A stretch of DNA of 51,425 nucleotides from Deltaproteobacteria bacterium (GCA_016935935.1 JAFGPZ010000261.1:1-51425); one strand, 5' to 3'; positions 1-9,613 are shown, numbered from the stretch's first letter. Notes: generated by a model not told the origin, from the letters alone. A program made the numbers and translations.

Positions 1-2
1 AT

Positions 3-89
3 GCAGGGCCAGCGGTGGTTGGCGAAGTCAACATAAAAATACATGGTATTTCACGGAAAGATAGAAAGACTATCTTTTCATCCAGATAA
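3..89 (+). CDS. possible C-terminal tail of an upstream gene (partial)
   Basis: Reading from base 3 gives 28 codons (start of the tail: AGPAVVGEVNIKIHG) closed by TAA at 87-89; the other two forward frames close earlier. It could be the end of a gene beginning before the window, on the same strand as lptD. I do not recognise the family, and 28 codons are too few to be confident that it is coding. Confidence 0.3.
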   Translation, partial: AGPAVVGEVNIKIHGISRKDRKTIFSSR

Positions 90-209
90 CTTTTGTCCTT
101 CTTGGTTGTCAGTTTCAAGATTTGTCCAGGCGGCCCATTTATGCGTCAACCGTTATTATTAAGGCACAGGATTAGAATGGATATAGAAAAAGAAGAGAGA
201 TTCCCTGTG

Positions 210-2429
210 ATGAAAAAAAAAGAAACAGCAGTTTATCTGTTTATTTTCATTGTATCTTTTTTCTATTACGTCAATGCGTGGGGATCTCTGGAAAGAAAAG
301 TTCCTGAAGGACCCGTTGATATTGAAGCTGATAACATCTCCTATGACAGCGAAAAGGAACTTTACCGAGCGAGCGGCAATGTGCTGATCACCTTTAGTGG
401 GGGATATCTGAAGGCAGACAGCGTGCTGCTGTACAAAGTTACGAAGGAAGCTCTTGCCGAGGGGCATGTTATCATTGAGAGCGATAGGGATATATTGACA
501 GGGGATTCCATCCAGTTTAACCTTGATACAAAGGAAGGCAGGGTCAAGGACGGCACCCTATTCATAAGCGAAAACCACTTTTATCTGAGGGGTAAGGAGA
601 TTAAGAAAACGGGGGAATCAACATATTCGCTGAAAGAGGCCAGGGCGACAACCTGCGACGGTGACCGTCCCGACTGGCAATTTAAAGGAAGTGAGGTTGA
701 TGTAACCATAGATGGTTACGGGACATTGAAAAACGGCACCTTCCAGATTAACAATATTCCAGTTCTATACCTTCCCTATATGGTATTTCCAGCCAAGACG
801 ACAAGGCAGACCGGACTTCTCTACCCGCGAATTTCTTATTCGAGCGAAAAGATGGGGTGGGATCTCGGGATCCCTTTTTACTGGGCCATATCAGAGAATA
901 CCGATGCCACCTTCTACCAGCGATACATGGATAAGAGAGGGTTTCAGGAGGGGATTGAGTTTAGATATTACATCAATGAGAATTCGCTCGGCACCTTTTA
1001 CACTGATTTCCTTGACGATTCCCTGCGGAATGGATTTGAAGACGATTCAATGGTCCGCGATTGGCGTGAGGACCAGAAACGCTGGTCATACTACTGGAAT
1101 CACGAAACCACTTTCAGTCCAGGGTTCTACCTGAGAACTGACATGGTTAAGGTCTCTGACAATTGGTATTTTGAGGATTTTGACTCATCAAACTACTATC
1201 TGGACAATTATGCAGAGGGTGTGGAGAAACGGTTCAAGAAGATCTCCTTCGAGGGGAATAAATCCCTTGCTTCTCTCGAATCTAAGGCACGACTTGTCAA
1301 GGACTGGAACTTATTCAATCTTACCGCCTTAGTTCAGTATACAGACAACTTCCAGAGCTATTCCAATGATACTACACTGCAGAGGTACCCTGAGATCGCC
1401 TTTTCAGCGATCAATCAGCCCCTGTTAGATTCTCCGGTCCATTTTGAAATGGAATCCTATTACGATTATTACTACAGGACCACCGGATATCGGGGCCATT
1501 ATCTTGATCTCTATCCCATTTTTTCACTGCCCATGCGGTATGGTGATTATTTCGAATTTACACCATCACTGGGGTTGCGTGAGACAAAGTGGGACAGCGT
1601 ATACAGCGAGGCCGACGGAGCGGTGCCGCAGGAAGGCAAAAGGGGAAGCCGTGAATACTATAGCTTCGGTGGAACTGTTTCGTCCGAAGTTCAGCGTATT
1701 TTTGACATAGGAGGCGAGCGTATCGACAAAATACGGCACGGTGTGAGGCCTGAGATTACCTACAGTTACATACCCTACGTCTATCAGGACGACAGTGCCG
1801 ATTTTGTAGGGTTCGTTAATGAGGCCAACATAGCAACGTACACGCTGACCAATACATTCACATCGAGGCTTAAGGATGATGAGGGGAATATCAGTTACAG
1901 AGAGTTTTTTAATCTTAAACTGAGTCAGAGTTATAATATCAAAGAGGCAAGGAGGAATCTCGCCGGTTCGACTACGAAGCGAAGGCCCTTCGGAAATGTT
2001 ATTATAGACGGTACCGTTGATCCTTTCCGGTATCTTACCTTTGATGCAGACGCAGAGTATAACGTCAATTCTGGGGAATGGATGATGACAAATTATGCCC
2101 TTACGGCGAACGACTGGCGAGGCGATGCCATGACAGCAGAATACAGATACACCAAGCGTTCAGTTGAAGAGATCAACATTGCCTTGAAGGCTAAATTGAC
2201 TGAAGCCCTTTCCGCAACCTATGTATTCAGGAGAAATGAGCTGGATAACAAATACCTTGAGACTGTCTATGGTTTCAATTATCAAAGTCAATGCTGGGGC
2301 GTAGAGGCTACCTATTCCGATACTTCAGATGACAGACGCTATATGCTGGTATTTTCACTTTATGGTATCGGTAAAGTGGGGAGAGTATCAAAAGAATCTG
2401 TAAGGACTTGGAGTACTGGTAATGAATAA
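210..2429 (+). CDS. lptD: LPS-assembly outer-membrane protein LptD (OstA)
   Basis: LptD is the outer-membrane beta-barrel that, with the lipoprotein LptE, inserts lipopolysaccharide into the outer leaflet. The product has an N-terminal signal peptide (MKKKETAVYLFIFIVSFFYY), then an OstA/LptA-like beta-jellyroll (PVDIEADNISYD, YRASGNVLI, ADSVLLY, LTGDSIQFNL), then a long region rich in aromatic residues, alternating hydrophobicity and short turns, as expected of a large barrel. The frame is open from 93, but the ATG at 210 is chosen because it starts the signal peptide directly and has a purine-rich stretch (AAGAAGAGAGA) upstream; 739 residues is normal for the family. It lies upstream of rplM-rpsI, which has its own promoter. 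Function is firm; the exact start is less so, since an ATG at 177 is also possible. Confidence 0.9.
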   Translation: MKKKETAVYLFIFIVSFFYYVNAWGSLERKVPEGPVDIEADNISYDSEKELYRASGNVLITFSGGYLKADSVLLYKVTKEALAEGHVIIESDRDILTGDSIQFNLDTKEGRVKDGTLFISENHFYLRGKEIKKTGESTYSLKEARATTCDGDRPDWQFKGSEVDVTIDGYGTLKNGTFQINNIPVLYLPYMVFPAKTTRQTGLLYPRISYSSEKMGWDLGIPFYWAISENTDATFYQRYMDKRGFQEGIEFRYYINENSLGTFYTDFLDDSLRNGFEDDSMVRDWREDQKRWSYYWNHETTFSPGFYLRTDMVKVSDNWYFEDFDSSNYYLDNYAEGVEKRFKKISFEGNKSLASLESKARLVKDWNLFNLTALVQYTDNFQSYSNDTTLQRYPEIAFSAINQPLLDSPVHFEMESYYDYYYRTTGYRGHYLDLYPIFSLPMRYGDYFEFTPSLGLRETKWDSVYSEADGAVPQEGKRGSREYYSFGGTVSSEVQRIFDIGGERIDKIRHGVRPEITYSYIPYVYQDDSADFVGFVNEANIATYTLTNTFTSRLKDDEGNISYREFFNLKLSQSYNIKEARRNLAGSTTKRRPFGNVIIDGTVDPFRYLTFDADAEYNVNSGEWMMTNYALTANDWRGDAMTAEYRYTKRSVEEINIALKAKLTEALSATYVFRRNELDNKYLETVYGFNYQSQCWGVEATYSDTSDDRRYMLVFSLYGIGKVGRVSKESVRTWSTGNE

Positions 2430-2445
2430 TATATATGAATTTTAC

Positions 2446-2474
2446 TTGACAAAAGGATTTAAATTTCATAAGTT
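2446..2474 (+). promoter_or_regulatory. sigma-70-type promoter of rplM-rpsI
   Basis: A perfect -35 hexamer TTGACA (2446-2451) is followed after 17 bases by TAAGTT (2469-2474), in the short AT-rich gap between lptD and rplM. The predicted start of transcription lies roughly 25-30 bases before the rplM start codon. The -10 is imperfect but the position is right for a ribosomal-protein operon promoter. Confidence 0.6.
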
Positions 2475-2507
2475 GAGTTTTTAATTTCAGGATAATAGGA
2501 TGTTTCT

Positions 2508-2936
2508 ATGAGAACATTTAGTGCGAAAAAAGAGGATATGACGAGAGAGTGGTTTATTGTCGATGCCAATGGCAAGGTCTTGGGTAGGCTTGCCAGTGAA
2601 ATAGCGCGGCGTCTCAGGGGCAAACACAAACCTGTTTATACGCCGCATGTGGATACAGGCGATTTCATAGTTGTTATAAATGCTGAAAAGATCAGTCTCA
2701 CCGGTCAGAAGCTCACAGAGAAGGTCTACTATAGCCACAGCGGATACCCGGGTGGAATCAAGGCTACAACGGCTGAAAAAATGCTGGAAAAGAAACCTGA
2801 AAGCCTTTTGCGTATTGCAGTCAAGGGAATGCTCCCTAAAAATTCCCTGGGGAGGCAGATGCTGACAAAGCTTAAAATATACAAGGGCAGTGAACATAAG
2901 CATGAGGCTCAGATGCCCCGTTTGTTGGAATGTTAA
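2508..2936 (+). CDS. rplM: 50S ribosomal protein L13
   Basis: L13 binds 23S rRNA early in large-subunit assembly. The 142-residue product has the usual family length and signature segments: [18 protein letters not shown] near the N-terminus, [19 protein letters not shown], the Y-SHSGYPGG segment in the middle and [13 protein letters not shown] before the basic C-terminus. It is followed 16 bases later by rpsI, the standard L13-S9 pair, and the two end at a strong terminator, so they form a two-gene operon behind the promoter at 2446-2474. The ATG at 2508 gives the canonical N-terminus. Confidence 0.97.
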   Translation: MRTFSAKKEDMTREWFIVDANGKVLGRLASEIARRLRGKHKPVYTPHVDTGDFIVVINAEKISLTGQKLTEKVYYSHSGYPGGIKATTAEKMLEKKPESLLRIAVKGMLPKNSLGRQMLTKLKIYKGSEHKHEAQMPRLLEC

Positions 2937-2952
2937 ATTAGTAGGAGAGGAT

Positions 2953-3345
2953 ATGTCTGTTAAACAGTATCAGGATACAGGTAAAAGAAAAAGGGCCATT
3001 GCCAGAGTGAGAATGGAGGAAGGAAACGGTCAGTTCATAGTCAACAGAAGAAATTATGATGACTATTTTACGCGTGCCACCCTGAAAAAGCTTATATATC
3101 AGCCTCTTGATATAACCGAAAAGAGGGATAAGTTTAATATATATGTTATTGTAAGGGGAGGAGGAATTACCGGGCAGGCTGACGCTATCAAGCATGGTAT
3201 ATCGAAGGTGCTTGCGCAATACGATGAAGAATTGAAGCCTGTTCTCAGAAAAGCAGGATTCCTGACAAGAGATGCGCGGGTGAAAGAAAGAAAGAAATAT
3301 GGTCAGCCTGGAGCGAGGAAGAGGTTCCAGTATTCTAAGAGATAA
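2953..3345 (+). CDS. rpsI: 30S ribosomal protein S9
   Basis: S9 contacts the P-site tRNA through its basic C-terminal tail. The 130-residue product contains GKRKRAIARVR near the start, GGGITGQADAIKHGISKVL in the centre and ends KKYGQPGARKRFQYSKR, the classic S9 tail terminating in SKR. The ATG at 2953 is preceded by TAGGAGAGG, a good ribosome binding site; in-frame sequence further upstream overlaps the end of rplM and is not needed. Second gene of the rplM-rpsI operon. Confidence 0.97.
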   Translation: MSVKQYQDTGKRKRAIARVRMEEGNGQFIVNRRNYDDYFTRATLKKLIYQPLDITEKRDKFNIYVIVRGGGITGQADAIKHGISKVLAQYDEELKPVLRKAGFLTRDARVKERKKYGQPGARKRFQYSKR

Positions 3346-3352
3346 TACTAAC

Positions 3353-3376
3353 GGAGGCTTCGGCCTCCTTTTTTTT
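3353..3376 (+). terminator. intrinsic terminator after rpsI
   Basis: GGAGGC (3353-3358), tetraloop TTCG, GCCTCC (3363-3368), then eight T. A textbook rho-independent terminator beginning 8 bases after the rpsI stop codon. The following argC starts only 18 bases past the T-run, so argC must be expressed by read-through or by a promoter inside rpsI. Confidence 0.93.
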
Positions 3377-3393
3377 GAAGGGATTTCAAGGTT

Positions 3394-4431
3394 ATGCTTA
3401 AGGTATCTATATATGGAGCAAGTGGGTATACAGGCCAGGAACTTCTGCGACTTCTTATTCGCCATTCCCAAGTGGATATTACCTCTATCACGTCACGAAA
3501 ATATAAGGGGGTTCACCTTTCGGATGTATTTCCGGTCTTCAAAAACTTGACGGCGATAAAATTCATGGACGCATCACCTGGGAAAATTATTCCCCTTTGC
3601 GATGTTGTTTTTCTGGCCCTGCCACACGGGGAGGCTATGGAAATAGTTCCTGAATTTCTAAGCGCTGGGAAAAAGGTTGTCGATCTCGGCGCCGATTTCC
3701 GTTTTAATGAAGTGGAGACCTATGAAAAATGGTATGGAAAGCACGCATCCCCTTCCCTGATGAAGAGGGCCGTTTATGGCCTGCCAGAGCTGCACAGGGA
3801 TGAACTTAAGGGGGCGGACTTCGTGGCTAATCCCGGATGTTATCCTACCAGTGCGATTCTCGGTCTGGCCCCTCTCATAGCAAATCAATGCGTTGATAAT
3901 GAATCGATTATAGTGGATTCAAAATCAGGGGCCAGTGGTGCCGGCAGGGAACCTCAACTGGGCTCTCTTTTTTGTGAGATCAACGAGGGATTCAAGGCAT
4001 ACAAAGTTGGCGTGCATCGTCACACCCCGGAAATAGAGCAGGAACTGAGCCTCCTTGCGAAAAAGAATATACGGATTTCCTTTACCCCTCACTTGATTCC
4101 TGTCAACAGGGGTATACTCAGCACCATTTATGTTAATAACAGGATGAATCTATCAACGCCTGAGATCGTGCGTGTATACGAGGAGTTTTACGGAGACGAG
4201 CCCTTCATAAGGATTCAAAAACCGGGAATAATGCCAGATATATCGTCTGTCAGGGGTTCAAATTATTGTGACATAGGGATTACTGTTGACGACAGGACGG
4301 GGAGAATTATCATTGTGTCGGTCATCGATAATCTGGTAAAAGGGGCTGCCGGTCAGGCTGTACAAAATATGAATCTTATGTGTGGACTGCCTGAGGCAAA
4401 CGGTCTGGGTATTGTGTCATTGTTCCCTTAA
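3394..4431 (+). CDS. argC: N-acetyl-gamma-glutamyl-phosphate reductase
   Basis: ArgC catalyses the NADPH-dependent reduction of N-acetyl-glutamyl phosphate to the semialdehyde, third step of arginine synthesis. The N-terminal nucleotide-binding fold is marked by VSIYGASGYTGQELLRLL; the catalytic cysteine is C149 in NPGCYPTSAILGL; HGEAMEIVP, SGASGAGR and VGVHRHTPEIEQEL are further family signatures. At 345 residues it has the usual length. It follows rpsI across a strong terminator, an rplM-rpsI-argC order common in Desulfobacterota. No other arginine genes are in the window. Confidence 0.95.
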   Translation: MLKVSIYGASGYTGQELLRLLIRHSQVDITSITSRKYKGVHLSDVFPVFKNLTAIKFMDASPGKIIPLCDVVFLALPHGEAMEIVPEFLSAGKKVVDLGADFRFNEVETYEKWYGKHASPSLMKRAVYGLPELHRDELKGADFVANPGCYPTSAILGLAPLIANQCVDNESIIVDSKSGASGAGREPQLGSLFCEINEGFKAYKVGVHRHTPEIEQELSLLAKKNIRISFTPHLIPVNRGILSTIYVNNRMNLSTPEIVRVYEEFYGDEPFIRIQKPGIMPDISSVRGSNYCDIGITVDDRTGRIIIVSVIDNLVKGAAGQAVQNMNLMCGLPEANGLGIVSLFP

Positions 4432-4569
4432 CCAGACGTATGGAGTCGCAATTGCGAAGTTGATCTTTATGCAAGGCAACCTTGCTGAAAAATTGTTCTG
4501 ACAATAAGAAATTTATAAAAAGCAACTGGGTTTTGCCGTCGATTAATTAGTCATGATCAGGAGATTTAC

Positions 4570-6054
4570 ATGGCGTTAAGGGTTTACAATACCTTGACAA
4601 AAAAGAAGGAAGAATTTATCCCCATCGAGGAGGGGAAGGTCGGTATTTATGTGTGCGGAATAACTGCATATGATGTTTGTCACGTTGGGCATGCCCGGTC
4701 GGCGATAGTATTTGACGTCATATACAAATATCTGAAATTTAAGGGTTACGATGTCACTTATGTTAAGAACTTTACAGATGTTGACGATAAGATCATAGAA
4801 AAAGCCATAACTGAGAAGGCGGATATATCTGAAATATCGGAGAGATATATAGTGGAACACAATGCCGATATGGATAAGCTGGGTATCGCACGTCCCACTA
4901 TTACTCCCAGGGCCACTGAGAATATAAAGGGGATGGTACGTCTTGTCGATACCCTTCTGGGCAAGGGGCTTGCCTATGTCTCTGAAGGTGGCGATGTCTA
5001 TTTTTCTGTTAAATCCTTTCCGGGATATGCAAAGCTTTCCGGTAAGAACATGGACGATATGTTAGCCGGTGCTCGAGTGGATGTTGATAAAAACAAGAAA
5101 AATTCCCTTGATTTTGTCCTCTGGAAGTCCAGCAAGAAGGGTGAGCCCTGGTGGGACAGTCCATGGGGCAGGGGCAGACCGGGCTGGCACCTCGAATGTT
5201 CTGTTATGAGCCAGCGATATCTTGGAGAAACCTTCGATATTCACGGAGGAGGCGAAGATCTGATATTCCCCCATCATGAAAATGAGATTGCACAATCCGA
5301 AGGTGCAACGGGGAAGCCCTTTGCCCGTTATTGGATACATAACGGTTTCATTCGGGTTGACAATGAAAAGATGTCTAAATCTCTGGGTAATATATTTACG
5401 ATAAAAGACATACTGGAGCAATTCCATCCCGAGGTTTTGAGACTCTTCATCCTGCAGAGTCATTACAAGAGCTACATAGACTTTTCCCACCAGCTCCTTG
5501 CAGATGCCAGACAGGGTATGGGGAGGTTCTACGGGACGCTGAAAAAGATAAAGGATGCTCTTGACTGCGGCATTGATTATTCCCATGTTTATGGCAATAA
5601 CCTGTCAGGCATGGACGAGGAGGTTTTCGGCAGGATTAGGGAACTTCCTGAAAAATTCAGCGAAGCCATGGATGATGATTTCAATACTGCCAAAGCCATA
5701 GGGTCTATTTTTGATGGGGTCAGAATTATAAACGGGTATATGGGAGACAAGAGTTTTGAAGCAACGCCGGCTTCGCTTTTCGTGCTGGAAATGGCAAAGA
5801 AAAATATTATGGAATGCGGTAAGACCCTGGGTTTATTCCTTGAAGATCCCGACGTATATTTCGATAATGACAGGAAAAGGGAAGCCGGAAAACTAGGCAT
5901 GGACATAGATGAAATAGAGGGCATGATAAGAGAACGTAAAGAGGCAAGAGACGAAAGGAATTGGGTCCGTGCCGATGAAATAAGAACGAAACTGGCCTCC
6001 AGGGGAGTAATACTAAAGGATGGTCCCTCACAAACTACCTGGAAAATTAAATAG
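4570..6054 (+). CDS. cysS: cysteinyl-tRNA synthetase
   Basis: Class Ia aminoacyl-tRNA synthetase charging tRNA-Cys. The 494-residue protein shows the Rossmann-fold start YVCGITAYDVCHVGHARS, which contains the HIGH-type motif and the first zinc ligand, the zinc-site segments WHLECSVMS and GGGEDLIFPHHENE, the KMSKS loop (NEKMSKSLGN), a DALR-like helical domain and the C-terminal segment with ERNWVRADEIRTKL and GVILKDGP. A 138-base gap after argC contains only an imperfect hairpin (GCAAGG/CCTTGC near 4472-4486) without a T-run. ATG at 4570 follows ATCAGGAG. Confidence 0.97.
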   Translation: MALRVYNTLTKKKEEFIPIEEGKVGIYVCGITAYDVCHVGHARSAIVFDVIYKYLKFKGYDVTYVKNFTDVDDKIIEKAITEKADISEISERYIVEHNADMDKLGIARPTITPRATENIKGMVRLVDTLLGKGLAYVSEGGDVYFSVKSFPGYAKLSGKNMDDMLAGARVDVDKNKKNSLDFVLWKSSKKGEPWWDSPWGRGRPGWHLECSVMSQRYLGETFDIHGGGEDLIFPHHENEIAQSEGATGKPFARYWIHNGFIRVDNEKMSKSLGNIFTIKDILEQFHPEVLRLFILQSHYKSYIDFSHQLLADARQGMGRFYGTLKKIKDALDCGIDYSHVYGNNLSGMDEEVFGRIRELPEKFSEAMDDDFNTAKAIGSIFDGVRIINGYMGDKSFEATPASLFVLEMAKKNIMECGKTLGLFLEDPDVYFDNDRKREAGKLGMDIDEIEGMIRERKEARDERNWVRADEIRTKLASRGVILKDGPSQTTWKIK

Positions 6055-6115
6055 AGATGCTTACTTCAATGAGAGTTGAATTTTGGCATTTTGTTCCATC
6101 CATCAAAGAAATAGG

Positions 6116-7744
6116 ATGATTCAAAGATTACTGAAAAATCTTTCTCTTATTACAATTATCTGCGCCTTTTTTGGGTGTGCCTCTGGGGTTATATCTAACC
6201 ATAGACCTTTGGAAAGTGACATTTTTCTCATCCAAGAGATCAATAATAAAGAGGAAGCGGAAAAGCTTATTCAAAAGGTTATTAGCAATTTCGATAGAAA
6301 CTTAAATTACCCAAAACTTAAAATTACAAATCCCTTTAATCAATCTATATTTCCATTGGATATCGCGTCACCGACATTTTCATGGAGAGACGGCAACCCC
6401 TATTCTGATACATGGCTTATTAAAATCTCATTCGAGGGAAATGGATCTTCCATTTACGTTGTTACGGGAAGTAATGAGTGGACACCTGACAAAAATACGT
6501 GGGAGATTATAAAATTCAATTCAATAAATTCTTGCGCCACTCTAACAATCCTTGGTATCGCAGATAAGAGTGGTGGTGAAATTACTTCAAGGCGGACAGT
6601 TACTTTTTCTACATCGCAGGATAAAGTTGGAGCTCCCATAGTATATGAGCAGATGTTACTCCCCTTTGCACATGCCCAACGCAACAGCAAAAAAATGCGC
6701 TGGCTTATGGGAGATGTTTCATCCTATGAGAAGCCCCGAATTATCCTAATGGACTTGCCTGCATGTGCCAAGTGCCATTCCTTCTCAACAGATGGCAGTA
6801 CTTTTGGTATGGATGTCGACTATAAGAGAGACAAGGGGGCTTATATGCTGGCTCCTGTGAGGAAGAAAATGATTATATCGAAGGAAGACGTCATCACTTG
6901 GAATGATCTTCCCCCGTTATCTGACAAGATTCCTAACATGGGGCTCTTTTCTAAGATATCACCCCGCGGCAGATATGTGATGACTACGGTTAACGAGAAA
7001 CCCTTTATGGCAATAATGGATGATCTTTATTTCTCACAGCTCTTCTTTCCAATCACTGGCAAGTTAGCATATTATTCCAGAGGGGAGAAAAAGTTTCATC
7101 TATTGCCAGGAGCAGACAGTCCTGATTACGTTCAGACGAGTCCGGCATGGAGTCCCGACGGAAAGACAATTATTTTTTCAAGGGCGAGAGTCAACGAAAG
7201 GCTTTCAGATGTCATGGGAGAAAACAGGCTTCTCGATGTAGATCCTAAGGTAACCATAGATGAGTTAAACAGAAAATATCAAATACAATTCGATATTTAT
7301 AGAGTACCATTTAATAATGGCCGAGGAGGGGCGCCTGAACCCCTTGATGGAGCATCAGGTAACGGTAAAAGTAATTATTTCCCCAGGTTTTCACCCGATG
7401 GTAGATGGATCGTATTCAATCAGAGTGAGACAGGAATGGTTGCACAGCCATCAAGCCTCCTGTATATAGTTCCTGCCGCGGGCGGTGTCGCCAGAAAGAT
7501 GACCTGTAATACCGCACTATTCAATTCCTGGCACAGCTGGTCTCCCAGCGGGAAATGGCTGGTATTTACATCGAAGGTAAACACTCCCTACACAGAGCTT
7601 TTCCTGACTCACATTGACGAGGCAGGTAATGACAGTCCACCGGTACTTCTCTCCCGTTTCAAGTCTGCCAATTATGCTGCGGTTATTCCTGAGTTTGTCA
7701 ACGTCAGACCGGGAAAGATAGAATATATGGTTTTTCTTGATTAG
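6116..7744 (+). CDS. haem-binding (CxxCH) TolB-like beta-propeller lipoprotein
   Basis: The product starts with a lipoprotein signal peptide ending at cysteine 21 (AFFGC). The middle carries one c-type haem motif, CAKCH at residues 217-221 (context LPACAKCHSFSTDG), and the second half has at least three WD40-like/PD40 repeats of the TolB type (SPAWSPDGKTIIFSR, FPRFSPDGRWIVFNQ, HSWSPSGKWLVFTS). It is therefore probably a membrane-anchored mono-haem cytochrome fused to a beta-propeller, acting in the periplasm or at the cell surface. The ATG at 6116 is chosen because it begins the signal peptide; the frame is open from a TTG at 6083. It stands alone between cysS and a convergent gene set. The substrate is unknown; electron transfer is inferred from the haem motif only. 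Confidence 0.75.
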   Translation: MIQRLLKNLSLITIICAFFGCASGVISNHRPLESDIFLIQEINNKEEAEKLIQKVISNFDRNLNYPKLKITNPFNQSIFPLDIASPTFSWRDGNPYSDTWLIKISFEGNGSSIYVVTGSNEWTPDKNTWEIIKFNSINSCATLTILGIADKSGGEITSRRTVTFSTSQDKVGAPIVYEQMLLPFAHAQRNSKKMRWLMGDVSSYEKPRIILMDLPACAKCHSFSTDGSTFGMDVDYKRDKGAYMLAPVRKKMIISKEDVITWNDLPPLSDKIPNMGLFSKISPRGRYVMTTVNEKPFMAIMDDLYFSQLFFPITGKLAYYSRGEKKFHLLPGADSPDYVQTSPAWSPDGKTIIFSRARVNERLSDVMGENRLLDVDPKVTIDELNRKYQIQFDIYRVPFNNGRGGAPEPLDGASGNGKSNYFPRFSPDGRWIVFNQSETGMVAQPSSLLYIVPAAGGVARKMTCNTALFNSWHSWSPSGKWLVFTSKVNTPYTELFLTHIDEAGNDSPPVLLSRFKSANYAAVIPEFVNVRPGKIEYMVFLD

Positions 7745-7772
7745 TCCTTTTCCTTCAATACGTCTAAAATTG

Positions 7773-8900
7773 TTACAGAAAGTCAAAGTCAACTCTGTCT
7801 GGGCCGAAGTCGGTTACCTCCAGACGCTTGTTTCCAAACCGGGCGCCGTCGAGAAGCTCTGCCAGTTCTTCGCTTGTCCCTTTAAATTTCAAGTCAAGTA
7901 TCAGTAATGCTCCCGCCTTATTCCAGGCTTCCTTCTTGCTTGATACGACCCTGTCCAGAGTTTCAATGTTTGACGCTATAATGCTGTACTCCTCGAAGGT
8001 CCTTACTCCCGTAATGTAGATTTTGACAGGTGCTCCATTATTCAGATATTCCTGAAAGGATTTGGTAATTGTGTCGATCAGATATTCATCGACAGCCTTT
8101 TGCGAAGATATTCTTAGGGCCTGAGATGCTCCTGTAACCGGGCTTATATGAGCAGAAACGCCGTTCTTAACCACCGATCCCAGTACACGTCCCGTATTTG
8201 TCTGTATGAGTTTGAGCTGAAGGCTCGCCTGAAGAGACTTCAGGCCTGAACCGGGATAGGCTTCCCCGATATCCTGAACGGCTGCCTTTCCAATCACCAC
8301 ATACTGGGCACCTAGATCCAGGCCGAGACTCTTTGCTGCAGCAATGTTTCCCGTGAGAGCGAGCTTGGCCTGGTTCAGTCTTTTAAGTTCGTCCAGCTGT
8401 GCCTTATCTACGAGATCAAATCCTTTTGAAGCGAGGAGGGAAGTGATCTCTGTTTCTGCAATATTCATTTCTGAACCACTCATGTTGCTGTATTCTTCTT
8501 CCACAAGTACCATAACCGTGGGGTGTTCCATGCTGTCAAGGAGAATCCTCATAGCCACCAGGTCATCCTTTATCTTGTCCAGTGACACTTCGGCCTCTAT
8601 CTTCACATAAAACTCATCAGTCTTGTCCCTTTCTTCCAGAACCGTAACCCGAGTTATATAACCCTGCGTCCTGGACATAATCTTATCTTTCTGAATAACA
8701 AAATTTTCCACCTCTGTCTGGGAGTGCACAAAGACACCCACCGCCTTTTCAACGGCCGCACGCTGTGCCTGTCGTGTAGCATCTTCCATATTAAAAAAGC
8801 TCCGCCCCTCAGACATAACAACCTTCGTTGTCGCAATTGCCTCCACAGTGGGGGCAATAATTGCCAGTGCAACTGTAATAATCAGAACTAGTTTCTTCAT
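7773..8900 (-). CDS. FlgT-like secreted protein
   Basis: A signal peptide (MKKLVLIITVALAIIAPTVEA) is followed by an LPP20/FlgT-N-like segment (SFFNMEDATRQAQRAAVEKAVGV, a helix of alternating alanine and charged residues), a middle region typical of TolB-N/CsgG-like domains (SLLASKGFDLVDKAQLDELKR, SLGLDLGAQYVVIGKAAVQD) and a C-terminal alpha/beta region. At 375 residues it matches Vibrio FlgT, the H-ring protein of the flagellar basal body, in size and apparent domain order. The start codon overlaps the stop of the preceding gene by 4 bases, so the two are translationally coupled. No flagellar genes are near, so a flagellar role should not be assumed. Assignment by pattern, not by search. Confidence 0.6.
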   Translation of the reverse strand: MKKLVLIITVALAIIAPTVEAIATTKVVMSEGRSFFNMEDATRQAQRAAVEKAVGVFVHSQTEVENFVIQKDKIMSRTQGYITRVTVLEERDKTDEFYVKIEAEVSLDKIKDDLVAMRILLDSMEHPTVMVLVEEEYSNMSGSEMNIAETEITSLLASKGFDLVDKAQLDELKRLNQAKLALTGNIAAAKSLGLDLGAQYVVIGKAAVQDIGEAYPGSGLKSLQASLQLKLIQTNTGRVLGSVVKNGVSAHISPVTGASQALRISSQKAVDEYLIDTITKSFQEYLNNGAPVKIYITGVRTFEEYSIIASNIETLDRVVSSKKEAWNKAGALLILDLKFKGTSEELAELLDGARFGNKRLEVTDFGPDRVDFDFL

Positions 8901-9613
8901 GATTGTGATTCCTGGATGCTGTCGATCTGCTTCTTGTACGAAGGATCAAGTTTCATGCATTGTTCGAAGAGTCTTCTGGCTTCCGTCCTGTCGCCCTTAT
9001 CGAATGCATCAACACCTCTTGCGAAATATAGTGCGGCATCTATATTACTGCTTGCAGAGGTCTTCTGCGGTGTGAAGACAACCTTAAGTGATTTTGCTAT
9101 CTTTTGTGCCAGATCTCTCTCAAGTTGCATGAAAGCGCCGCTGCTCCCCATTATACTTTCCGCCATGATCAATTCACTTGTCTCCACGTTTACGATGCGC
9201 GTATCAATGCGCACATTGTTTCCGAGAACCATAAAGGAACCAAAGGCTATACTCTGTGCGCCAAGAATTTTACCAGCCTTGATTGCCGTCGATTCTTCCA
9301 CGCTTCCCGTCTGACTCAAGGCGATCTCCTTGAGAAGTTCGGCTATCTTGTTTCTTTCGATAACCTTCAATGCCGTCTGACCTTGATTGATATCGGTTAT
9401 GAGCATTGCCGACAGCCCCCTGCTCAGAGGCTCGTATTTCTCAGGGTCGGTAACGGAATTGTTTTCGAAGGGGAGAATGGCCAGTGTCTCTGGGGCACGC
9501 TGCCCCTCAGCAATGCTCGTTCCCACTTCCGGCTTTTCAGGCCCCGCGCATGCGCACATTATTATGAAAAAAAGTGGAATAAGAAACAGACAAAAATAAT
9601 TCGTCCTATACAT
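8897..9613 (-). CDS. CsgG/FlgO-like lipoprotein with C-terminal TPR
   Basis: A signal peptide ends in a lipobox-like CACAG, followed by a CsgG/FlgO-type core: LAILPFENNS, SRGLSAMLITDINQGQ, LKVIERNKIAELLKEI, the loop LSQTGSVEESTAIKAGKILGAQSIAFGSF and NVRIDTRIVNVETSELI. The last 50 residues form one tetratricopeptide-like unit (ALYFARGVDAFDKGDRTEARRL). CsgG proteins form outer-membrane secretion pores; FlgO forms part of an outer-membrane ring. The gene has a strong GAGGAGG ribosome site and is coupled to the FlgT-like gene. It looks like a shorter paralogue of the next protein upstream in the operon. Confidence 0.68.
   Translation of the reverse strand: MYRTNYFCLFLIPLFFIIMCACAGPEKPEVGTSIAEGQRAPETLAILPFENNSVTDPEKYEPLSRGLSAMLITDINQGQTALKVIERNKIAELLKEIALSQTGSVEESTAIKAGKILGAQSIAFGSFMVLGNNVRIDTRIVNVETSELIMAESIMGSSGAFMQLERDLAQKIAKSLKVVFTPQKTSASSNIDAALYFARGVDAFDKGDRTEARRLFEQCMKLDPSYKKQIDSIQESQS

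Noticed and set aside
4432..4569. Terminator after argC
   Set aside because: The only hairpin (GCAAGG/CCTTGC) lacks a T-run and has weak stability; it is noted with cysS but not called as a terminator.
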